A DNA stretch of 64,000 bases, taken from contig NC_082603.1 in the NCBI RefSeq assembly GCF_030936135.1, positions 29,761,236 through 29,825,235 of the forward strand. The letters are read 5' to 3'. The notes beneath the pieces are model-generated. The model ran no database searches and had not been told where the DNA came from. It saw only the letters and a list, made by a program, of their open reading frames with translations. The position numbers and the translations under genes were made by a program. Origin of the DNA: Gavia stellata (lineage: Eukaryota > Chordata > Aves > Gaviiformes > Gaviidae). How positions within the stretch are numbered: the first letter of the stretch is position 1; the number at the start of each line of letters is the position of its first letter. Positions 31,601 through 43,600 of the stretch are shown one piece after another.

Positions 31601-34600
31601 CTTGAAATCCATGGCACTTTTGTGGTGATGTTGTAAAGAAAAGGAAATTGTGACTTGCTTTATAATTATTTCTCTTCTTTTTAGTTTTCAGACAGAACTA
31701 ATCCAATTGACAAACATTTGGAAGTTATGATAAATAAATACGGCTTAGCAAGTGCTCCAGTAGCACCTCAGATGTTTGCAAATGCTGGTAAAGAACATAT
31801 GGAGAAATATGGTATGTTAAAATACATTTTTTCATTGTCCTCTTTAATGAAGTGATTTAAAAAAATATATTAGGATTTTAGTTTTAAAAAATGATAGCAT
31901 TCAGTGTCCTTTCTTTTAACCAAGTACTACAACTCCAACTTCTACAGCTAACACATACGGGAATACATTTGGTTTAAGAGTTATCTACAGAAAAGTTGGT
32001 GATGTGTAGGCAAACAAAAGCATCAGGGAACAAAATTAAGGCTGTCATACAGAGTGTCTGGTAGTCATGCTAATGGTATGGTTTGAGCTTCTGTAAGGTC
32101 TGGGCGATAAGGTTGCACAACTTCCTGCATTTTTTCCTTTTGTCTTAGGATGGGTAGATAGGCTGGGGGCTGACTTGTTTGACAGAAGCTTTTGGGTATT
32201 TGATTCGATATATCCTACTAGGCTGCTACCACTGCTGTTTCTTACCCCCTCACCGGACAAGTGAATTGGCTCCAAGGTAACAGGTTGGCCTGCTGAGCAT
32301 CTTTTATTTGCACTTAGTTTTAGACTAGTATATGGAAAAATTTTAGACTTAGACTCCAGTATTTCACTGCATCTGTTTTGCACTGATAGGAAAATGAGCA
32401 TTCTAGTTTCAGTAATATAATAACTCAAATAAAATGCACTTATTTTCTGTATTTTTATGTTAGTGTTAAATATCCAAGTAGGATGTTCTATTAGCTAAAA
32501 CTCAGCCATGTTTAGTAGTCTTTCTCTAATTTTTAGACCTAAGTTGAGTTCTAAGGAAAGCCTTGATAACAATGAGTCTCTTGTAAAGATGCTTCTAAAG
32601 GTCTAATTCTTATGACACAATATTTAAAATGCTATGTTAGTAGCATTTTAACATTAAACAAGTATTTTTGTTTACAAGGGTAAACAAAGTATTTCAACAC
32701 AGCTTTGTTTCCCCTTCCAGGGACAAATCCAGAATACTTTGCAAAAATTGCATGGAAGAATCATAGCCATTCAACTAACAACCCGTGAGTAATGTACTCT
32801 ACCTCTATATTGAACGTACATTGCTGTTAAAAAATTCATGCAAAACTGAGTATTATTTTTAGAAATCCTTTGCAGAGTATATTCTGTATTATGGAATAAG
32901 AATTATACCCAGCATCAATTCTATATCCAGTGCCTCATACTTTGTAAAAACAGCTCTATAGCTGCCGAATAGTACGATATTTGTATGTCTACTGCTAAAG
33001 GGTGTGCTAAAACTAAGATGGCATCTGTATGTTTTTCTTAGGTATTCTCAGTTCCAAGAGGAGTACACATTAGATGAAGTTCAGCATTCTCGCAAAATTT
33101 TTGATTTCTTGACTGTCTTACAGTGTTGGTAAGGAGAGGATGTAGCATTGTGAAATAAATCTTAATGTTAAGACAAATATGGTAGGACATCTATTTAAAT
33201 AAAAGTCTGTTTGTGTGTGAATTAAAATTTACAGAATATTTTAAGTAAAACTTCTTATAAATAAAACAAATGTGGAATCTCTGTCTTGACTGAACACTAT
33301 CTAGATACTGGTTCACAGTATAATACAGTAAGCTGAAATACGTTTTGTACTTCGGGGCTCTCACATCATTCTGTATCTTTTCCCAAAGTGCATCTGTTGT
33401 TGTTAAGTGTTAATTCTTCTCTTCAGCCTGAAAGGCTTGTTGTTAACAATGTTTATAGCCAAATAGAGGCTTTGATTTTTTCTAAATTGAAAAACATTAA
33501 TCATATGTTTCTATTTTGATGTCATGCTTTTCAAATATCCATTATAAGTATTACCTAAAGTGTCCAGCGAACACTGATGGAATTTATAGTTTCAGTGGCA
33601 TGAGCCAAAGAAGGTGTTTTTTTGTTTGTCCTTTTTTGGTTTTTGGCTTGTTTTAAAAGATAATTCTGTGGAAGATTGACATTACTAATTTAGAATGACA
33701 ACATCATTATTTTTCTTTCACTCAGTCCAACATCAAATGGTGCCGCAGCTGCAATTTTGGCTAATGAGGAGTTTGTGAAGAGGCATAAGTTGCAGCCAAA
33801 AGCTGTGGAAATTCTAGCCCAGGTGATGGCTACTGATTATCCAAGCACATTTGAAGAAAACAGTTGTATGAAGGTGGTAGGTTCACAATTCTGTATTCCG
33901 TGATACTACTCAGGGTTTTTTTTTTAATACCTGCAAGTCCTGATGATACTGTGGACGTTTCCATGTCAGTAAGCAAACAAATTATACTTTGTGGTGAATG
34001 TAAAAGTAATTTCATTTGGGCAGGTGGAGTAAGCAAAGAGTATGGTTGTGGAATAACAGTAAGAAATTTATAAGCAGGCTATGAAAATCCTAATTTTTAA
34101 CTAATTATTTAAAGGCTACTTTTTAAACAATTTGAACAGCAAGAAACACATTTCTTTAATTTTTCTGTTTATAAGAGTAATGAAACTTAAAACAATTTTA
34201 CTCATGTCTCTGTAATACTGAAGCTGAAATAACCTGTTGGGTATAGTCATGATTACTTGCTTAAGTAGAATGAAGGGAAAGACCTGAACTGCAAAATTTG
34301 GATCCCACTGCAAATGGACTAAAATAATTGGATGTAAATCAAACCATTAGAATACGCAAAAGTTTCTACTCTAGTCATGTTCTGTTTGGGTTTCAAATAC
34401 GGTTCTAGTCAGATGGCTGATAGAAAAAGGTAGCAAGACAGTTTGAGGATTTGTTTCAAGGCTATTGGCCTGAGTCATGCAAAGGAGCAATTTGGCTTGT
34501 GAGCAAGGTTGAGAAAATAGAGGATATTCCCCAGAAAAGTTTCCACATGCCAACAATGAGACTTAGAATGTATTATTTCTTTTAATACAATTCATACTGT

Positions 34601-37600
34601 ATTAATATTAAATGCTGTGGTATGTAATGCATTAAAATAAATTAGAATGCCACCTCATACAGGTTACTTTCACTTACAGGATATATAGAAGCATGTTTAA
34701 AATTAAGTGTAGAAATGAAATTGCTAGTTGTGTTTCTTTAATGATATTTTAACGTACAATTTCTTCTTGTTGCAGGTTGGCTATGATATGACTAAAAAAG
34801 CTGCAGAAAAATGTTTTGAAAAAGCAGGCCTAAAACCTACAGATGTTGATGTGATCGAACTTCATGACTGTTTCTCAGTTAATGAGTTTATTACCTACGA
34901 AGCTCTGGGACTCTGTCCAGAAGGTAATAGCATCAGTGGAGATAATTGTTTTATTAAAATGGAAAGCATTAAAAGTATCTTTTTATCTGTTCATATAAGT
35001 AGAACTTTGAGTTTTCTGCTGGACAGATCCTTTATATTTGAAAGTCTTATTAGCTAACCTTGTAAGAGGGAAAAGCAAGTTACCACTGTAGTAACATAAG
35101 GGAGACCTGCAAACTCTAGAATTAGTTTAACAAATGAGCATGTTACTGTGATTTCTGAAGAAATATACAAGGCAAATTAAAGTGTTGGACAGCTATGTGA
35201 AATCATATGGCTAGCTTGTGCAGGGATGGCTCTTTTAAGCAAGCAGAGCAAGGAAATGAAGGACTCTTGTGATCTTTCTCAGTATTACGCACCTTTTTCA
35301 GGGCTATATACTTACCTACCCCAAGATTTCCCTCCATCTTTGTATTTCCTTTTAAGAAGCTAAAAATCGGAAAAGAATTACCTATAGAGGACCTTACCAA
35401 GTTACTTATCTTTTTAAAAAAATCTTGAAACATCTTTGGCTTTGAAAATACAGTTGTTGCCAAGCTGTGAACATGCCTTTAAAGTCAACTGTATAACAAT
35501 GCACAATCTATCCAGATTAGTTTAATTTCATTGAAGTGAGTGGTTTTACAACAGCATAAATGGCAGTGGAGTTCAGTTCTATGTATGTAAGTCAAACCAT
35601 TAAAATTTTCTACTGAGGAGGTTTTTGTTTGATTTCAAAGAAACAATGCATTGAACTGCTACTTCAGTATTTGATATATTTAAACTCTAAATGTGTTCTT
35701 GCTTTGCATAAATAATCATCTGATGTAATCTTTTTCTAATTTGTTTTTAACTAATTTTGAGAAAATATCATATTCTATCACTAGATGGTGTATTGTATTA
35801 AGTCTGAGCTTTCTCACTGAAACAGAGAAGTTCATAGGTCTTCAGGAAGACTTTTTATGTGTTTGTAGGTCTTCAAATATTTTCCTTTGAATGCTTGCTT
35901 TTTACGGTTGTCTTTGCTGTGTTTTTATGGTATCTGCAGTAAAAATGGTGAATGTTTGACATTATTTAAATAGGTGCATTAAGCTTTTTAGCTCCATTCC
36001 TTTAATCGAAGATACAGAAGAATCCTGATGGTACTTGTCTATTTGACCAGTAAGTTGTCTATTTGACCAGTAAGTCTGGTGTATGGTAATTTAATAGTGC
36101 AATTCTCACCACCTTTCAGTCAGTCTGACCTTAATAGTGTGTGAAACTTATCTTGGAACGGTAGACTAATTAGACATAGAGATTAGTGAAATGGCATAAA
36201 CCACATTGTGGATTTAGATGTGCAAGACTAACCTGGTATTCTCCTTTAATGAAAGAGTAAGTTACAAACACAGGAACTGTGGCAGATCTTTTTTAGACTT
36301 CAACGTTAATAACACAGGGTGAAGAAGCTGTTACAAGAATAAAGGAGTAAGGGACTGGTTAAAGGGGAGAACTGTCTGCTGAAGGCATGGGAACTAATAG
36401 TCTGGAAAGCTAAGCAATTCTAAGCATTAGTCTTATGAATGGTTTTATTTACTATCTTAATGTCTTAATGCAGCCCAGGGTACCATTAGCCGCCTTTGTG
36501 GCAAGGGCACGTTGTTGGATCATGTTCAACTTGGTGTTCACCAGGACCACCACGTCCTGGGGGTCACAAATTACAACTAACCCCTCTTTTACAAAAAACG
36601 TAATTATTGCTGCAGTTTCATTAATAGAATAGTGAACAGCTTCGTTGTATTGATTATATCATAATACCGTACATCAACAAAACAGTTCAACAGCAAATTT
36701 AAAAAAGCTTTTGTATCAAACACTAGCCCTTTTACTACTTTTCCATCTTATGCTTTCTCCAGTAGTATAAGCAAGTCTCATTGATGTAGTTCGGCTAATT
36801 TCAGTTTGCTCTTCGTAAAATCTGTGGTGTATTATTTCCTAGGTTTTGGCTGACATGCAGCATCTTCGGTAAGTGACAGTAGAATTGAAAAATCACTTGA
36901 AACTAAAAAAGGAACATTCTTCTTTTATACATACTGTTTTATAGGAAGAGCATGTGACCTGATTGACAGAGGAGACAATACTTATGGAGGAAAATGGGTT
37001 ATTAATCCTAGCGGTGGCTTGATTTCAAAGGGACATCCACTTGGTGCTACAGGTATGCAAAAAACTATTGTGTTTAGTCATGCCAGTTAGATACGAGATA
37101 CAGCTCTTGAGCAGGAGATGCTTCGCACTTGTATTTGTCTGTATGAAACACGAGGGCTTTGTAAGGCTAGAAGGAAGCTCTGGAGTTGATTCTCATTTCC
37201 AGCTAATGCAAGCATTAGGGCAGGATGACCATGCAGGCAGGATTGAATTTGATCATTAGCACTTATTTAATTTTATGGTGCTACTTTTTCTGTTGTTGTT
37301 AAAGCAACCTGTGGAACAGCTTAACTTTTTTTCTAAATAATTGCTTAGTAGTACAACTTCTGGTGAATGTAGTTTGAATAACCATTTTCGTATGTTGTCC
37401 TTTAAAATTCAGATTTTGGAGATTTTTACTGCATTTGAATAGCCTGTACCCTTGTTAGCTGTAATAAAAGCTATTTCTGTTAAGCCTTGGATGTCAAAAT
37501 ATTTATCTGATATTTACAACAGAAGCTCAGTTAGTCATCGTTTCCCAGCAACATAGGTTTTCCTTGTTTTTTGTTTTCTTTAAACTGCTATGCTTGTTTC

Positions 37601-40600
37601 CAAATGAGATGGCTCTTGGATAAAATGTGTTTGGATTTGTGAAGATAATTCACCTTCCTTATTTGGAAATGAGAAGTTGTCAGAAAACTGGAGAAGAGGA
37701 AACCTTGTAAAACAACAAACCTTAATCGAAACAGCTGTAACAGCTAGATAATCTGCAGTTAGTGTAGGGGGGGGAAGTATTAGGAAACTTTGGAAAGAAA
37801 ACATTCCAGGTAAATGAGACCGTGAGTATCTGTAACAGGATGAGAGTATTACATTGCTAGGTATGTGTTAAATTTTTGTCAGTTACACAGTGATAAATGC
37901 AGAGGCAATTACGGGTATTCATGCCTTTCTCTATTGCCAAGGGATGGAGGGGAAGAGTCATTAAAATGCAGAAAATGACATGTCTACAGACTGTCAGATT
38001 AATTTCACTATAAAACCATCTTGAGGCTACCTATATGGTAATCAGAGGTCATATCAGTCATCTTAAGTTTCCAAACCATTCCAGGGCAGGATGTACCATG
38101 GTACACATTCTCTCCTTGAGGCTGAGCGAGCGTAAATTAAAACTGTTAATTTTCATGTTATGGCTGGAATTACGAAACTTCTTACTCATCCTCTTCGTAA
38201 TGTTTCACTTGGCAATGCGTAAAATTCTGTGCATAAAATGCAGATTCCTCCTCTGCCTCATCCAAAGGCCTGCACAGTTGTCTAGGGGAAGGGAGAAGAA
38301 AGGATGGAGTTCTGTGGATGATGGAGGGAAGAAGAAATGTGCGTGTGGTGGAACTGGATCATAATTGCAGAAATAGCTGATAGAATAGTAGGGGGAGACC
38401 AAGGGTAAACGGGATCTGAAAATCAGGGCTGTAATGAAAAGGGATTCACCTACATTTTAGGCCTCTGAAGAAAATACATTTCTAGGTATCTGAGCTGTCA
38501 GGAATTAACTTTCTCAAATCCTATTGCACGTATACGCTTAATATCTTATTAGGGAAGGAAGCCTATGGAATATACCTGTAGTATATTCCTTACTTTATTT
38601 AACCAGCTAAGCCCAGCACTAATTTTAATGACAATTCAGTTGTGCATTCTAGGGCTTTTTCTTCTCTTTTCATACAATATATACTTATTATGGGCATTTT
38701 AAATAGTAGGCATTTGTATTGCAAATAAAAAAAACCAAACCCGTTTTCCAGAAGATCTTTGGTTGCATTTTTATGTTTGTTAGATTTAGCAAACTAACGT
38801 TGAATTAAGATTTCCACTCCGAGATCAGTGCCAAGATGGTGAGGTGAGCTCTCCTAATGCTTCTGAGGCGTCCGTAGTGGCTATTACAGCATTGCTATAA
38901 AGGTGCCATGGCACATAAAACTACTTTAAAATGCTTATGATTGTCGTGTATTTGTGTCTTGGGGATTCAAAAGTCGATGCCGAGTTGTTGGTTTGATAAG
39001 GGCCCTCTGGAGAATTGGGGTTTTTTAAGATAGCTCACACTGCCCTTCCAGGCACGTGACCTCTTCGGCAGTCGCTTTATCTAGCTTCTCTTTATGCAGC
39101 CTTGTAGAAATGTGAAAAATGGGTAACTTTGATTTCAAACTTGCGCATACTCAAGAGCGTGCGTCGCTTCTGTAATGACCGGGTTTCCCGCAACTTCCCC
39201 AGAGTGCCTTTGCTGGACCAGCACTAAACCGGCCATCTTTACAGCTGGCGGGGGGAGCAAAGCTTGCTCATTTATTTTTGAATCCCCTCTGACATCTCCT
39301 CTCGTGTTCCTGGCGGGCAGGGTGCGGGGGATGCGGTCAGCGGAGGCACGCGGGGTCCCTGTCGCCCGCTCGCCGCGGCGGGTTGGCCCCGGGCCCCGCG
39401 GCGGAAGCGCCGGGGCCCGCGCGCTCTGTGCTCGATTTTTCAGGCCTGGCGCAGTGCGCCGAACTCTGCTGGCAGCTGCGCGGTCTGGCCGGGAGGAGGC
39501 AGGTCCCTGGGGCAAAGGTCGCGCTGCAGCACAACCTGGGCCTCGGCGGGGCCGTGGTGGTGACCCTCTACGGCATGGGCTTCCCCAGAGCCTCCAGGTG
39601 AGAGCCCCGCGGGGCTGTGGCTGCCCACAGCGCTTAATCGAGGCGAGATGGTCCGATTCCACTGCGTAATGCCCTGGGAGAAGAAGTGGTGGGGCAGTTG
39701 AGGGTCTGCCCTCTGCGTGTAGCTGACTTCTTGAGGAGAAAAAGAGCACTGTGTGTACCGAAAGACCTTACAAAATAGTCACTTTTCAGACTGTATCTCT
39801 ATAGAGCAAGAAAATGCACTGCTGAATGAAAACACGTGTTCAGCATTCGTGTACAGGTTTTGGTTATACTGTCATTGGGAACTTCCACTGTGGGTTCAGT
39901 AGTGGTGTAAACTAAGCTCACTTTGTATTGGCTGTGCTCCCATATCTTTGTGTATCAATACTAATTTATTTTTTTTTTAGAATTATGGCATAGTTTTGTG
40001 CAAGAAAGAAATTGCATTGTAAACTAAAACTTCCTCAACAGTTGGAACTGTGGTGTACCTACAGCACTGCAGGTGTATACAGAGATTATATCTTATGCAG
40101 TGTATTATTCCTGATAAGCAGTATGCACTGTGAGTTATAAGTTCTTGAAAAGAGCAAACTGTCCCATAAAAATGGCTCGCGTGATTTTCTGTAAGGAAAA
40201 GCCTAATGTTTGGACGGAAAAAAGCTAACAAAACAAAAAACCTTTCCAAGAACGAAACAGGCCACATTAAAATGAATTAATTGAAACTAGGGACTTGCAA
40301 AAAAAAAAAAGAAAAGGCAAAACATCCATGGGAATAGTGAGACCCACTGCTTTCCCTGCTAAAATTGTTACTAGTTTGGTTTTATGAAGAATTGCTTTCA
40401 GTTGTATGTTACATATGGTGTTCTAAGTACTCGTTAGAATTCAGGCATGTTACTCATCCAGTCCTGGCTAAAGAATTTGCACTTGCGATTGTAGCATACT
40501 TCAGAGTGAGAGGAGAACCCTGCTATGAAGCTGTCTTGCAGTCTGCTATAGTTCTATGCTAGGATGGACAGGAACTGAGAGAAAGTACTTAAAATTTTTA

Positions 40601-43600
40601 AATAAGCAGAATTTCAGGAGAGACTTTTTTAATACACAGTTCCCTTTATGTTTTCACTTTCAACCTTGCTTAGAAAGATTGAGCTACCCTTTGTGGGTAT
40701 TATGGTTTTGGTTTTAAAGCTTGATGCCAATACTTTATATTTGCTCTAAAAAACCATGAACAGTAAAATTTATCATGTGCTGGACTTACAGAAAGAAATA
40801 CTCCCCTCCCAACTCATATTTCTAATGTCCGTTTTAGCTAGACCTGTACAGTTCCTGGGAGGTGACAATATAATCTGTGGAAGAGGTAATGAGAGAAGCA
40901 ATTGAACTTTGAAGGGCTGCAGTAGTAGCTTTTTTTTTAGTACAGTGTCAGAATTGATAATCCTATCACTTCTGTAATCTGTAAGAGGTTAGACCATATG
41001 AGAAAATGAATGTGATACAGGAAAAAAAAAAAGTTTTTCTATGGATTCTCTTCAGACATGCTCACAAAACTTGGCAGTGGGTGTTGGTACACAGTTTTAA
41101 ATCTGAGGGGAAAAAGCTGTTATAGGGAATATACTATTTTCCATTGCTTTGAGCTTTGTCTTAAAAATATTGTAATTTTATGAAACACGGAATCAGTTGC
41201 TATTTGTATGCTCTTAACCTTGAGATACTGCTGGAAGTAGTGCCTTCCTGTCAGGAAAAGCTTTGCATGTATAGATGTTTCTCTTGAAGAAATTAAGCCT
41301 AATTTACTACAGCTCACTTCACCTTCATTGGTATTGAGAATTTTTAAAATTCTTTCTTAGGCACATCTCAAAGCAGAGAAATCTTAGCAATACTAGTTTC
41401 ATCTTAGAGAAGCTGAAAAATGTTTAGTTCTCCCAAAGGCTTTGTGTGCGGGAGATACAAGGTGTTGCACTGATGTATATCAGACTTTGGAAGGAAACAG
41501 TGCGGCTAATGTGTTCAGACACTGCTTATGTAACTGAATGATGTTGTATATTGTGTAATTAAGGGGAAGGTGGTGGCATTTCATGTTTATGAAGAAACTT
41601 CATACTGTTTTTTTCTACAGCAATGCACGTAGACTTAATCATTGGATTCAGATCTAGCCTGTAATTATAGCTTTAGCAATAGCTGCCAAGAATGTACATC
41701 AAGGTAAATAACAGCAGGAAGTGATCCATTTTGGATTGGTCTTTAAAACAGTTCTGCTCTTTTTTGACACCTTACAGTTTTACATCCTGTGAGTACAGCC
41801 TTGATTTATTGGCAAAATCGATGTGTCATCTTCAGATGACACAGTCTCTACTATTGCTACCCTAGCAAACATCTACAGGGCAGTGTTAGTACCAGACAAA
41901 TAAGTTTCTAGCAACATTTCTTAAGCGATTCTGTCACTTCAACAATATCAAACCCAACCACAGTTTTGAACTCAGCTGCCCAGAGACTGTAATAATTATA
42001 AACTTGTTTTTCCTGCTGCTTGAATTGCCATTTCTTTGGGCATCTCTATGCTTACTTTGGTTCTGGGTGCCTCTGCAGAAATGAAGAATTAGGTTTCATG
42101 CTACTGTCAGGCCGTGCGGGATGACTACGCCGTAGAATCAGGAGTAATGCTTAGTGCCTCTTGTGACTGTTAAGAGACCCATATGAATTGGGAGGGAAAA
42201 GGCGATTTGTTTTTCCAAAAAAACCCCACCCACATAGTCCTCTGAGATGGTGCATGTGCTGCTCTCTCTTCACACAAGGTGTGGCAGTAGTGTTTGCTGA
42301 TTTATCTTAATAAAATTAGTGATTTACTTTCATTATAAAATTAGCATCCTGTCCATACATGCAAAAATATCTAGGTACTTGAAGTGATTGTAATTCAAAC
42401 TGTCAAGCCCATCAGAGAGTAAGCTTCACTTTGATATCATATAGTCGCTCTGTACTGCTAGAGTGTTTCAGCGTGACTGTTCTCACTGGTGTTAGGCCTA
42501 TTCATGATAATTTGAAGATGTTGAAAGTGTGATTAAAGGTATGTAAATGAATGGGTTTTTCATTTCAGCACCGGTCGTATTGAGGCTGTGCCTCTCAGCG
42601 CGGCTGTTGATGGATTTAAGTCACATTTGGTCTTCAAAGAAATTGAAAAGAAGCTCCAAGAGGTATTTGACTACTTCTTTTACCTACAACAGGATTTTAG
42701 TTTATGACAGAACATGTGTGAAACCTGATGGGAATATAGTAGCGTCAATCGCTTCCTCAGTACTGCTCATTGAAACAAATGTTACAGCTTTGAATTTCAC
42801 TGTGTCAGAAATCTTTCTATGCTGTGCCATGATTTTAAATTATTTTTCTTCAGACAGTTCCTACCCACATAAGGGTATTTCAGTAAAGGCATGTTTAGAT
42901 CGTATGTGAGGAGCTTGCTAACCAACACAAGAAAATTTGTGTTTGGTGTTTGTTACTTGCTTTGTAAGTGTGGTTAGAAGGAGAAATCACATTTTGTCAG
43001 ACTTACAGCAAAACAAGTCTGTTAGGACAGTGGTAATTTTTGTTAATTGATTTTAATATAGATAGTCACAGTTTGTGGTTGGGGGGCGTTTAAATGGTTG
43101 TTTAAATGAAGCTTAATAGAGGGAAGTAGATATTTCTATGTTTGTAGAAAGGGTAAAGTTTTTAAATTACCTTCTGTTTAATTCAAACTATTTTAAAATT
43201 ATTTTGAAGTAAATGAATAATTTGCACATTACATGGTCATTACAGGAAGGAGAACAATTTGTCAAGAAAATTGGGGGAGTCTTCGCCTTCAAAATAAAAG
43301 ATGGTCCTGGTGGGAAAGAAGCGACTTGGATAGTAGATGTGAAAAATGGTAAAGGCTCTGTGGCAGTTAATTCAGGTCAGTGCTACTTTATTACATTATT
43401 GCAGAAAACACATGAAACTAATGAAAAGAATATAAATCCATATTCTGTTTAAGGTATAGTGACCTTGAGCAAAAGTGGTGTAGAGCGACCTTAATTTTAA
43501 ACTTTTCTTATTACTGACACTTTTAATCCATGTTGTTTTGGACCAAGAATTAAACGTCTTCTACTCTCAATTCTGTCTAGATAATTGCATGTTTTCTTAG

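Larger units (their letters stand above)
34924..36944 (+). other. SCP2 intron 10
   Basis: Contains a perfect 20 bp tandem duplication (36035-36074) and a short antisense CR1 piece (36468-36565). Otherwise AT-rich and unique. Confidence 0.7.

Noticed and set aside
39135-39749. 204-codon minus-strand frame over SCP2 exon 12
   Set aside because: Antisense shadow of the CpG island and exon 12; no domain or splice context.
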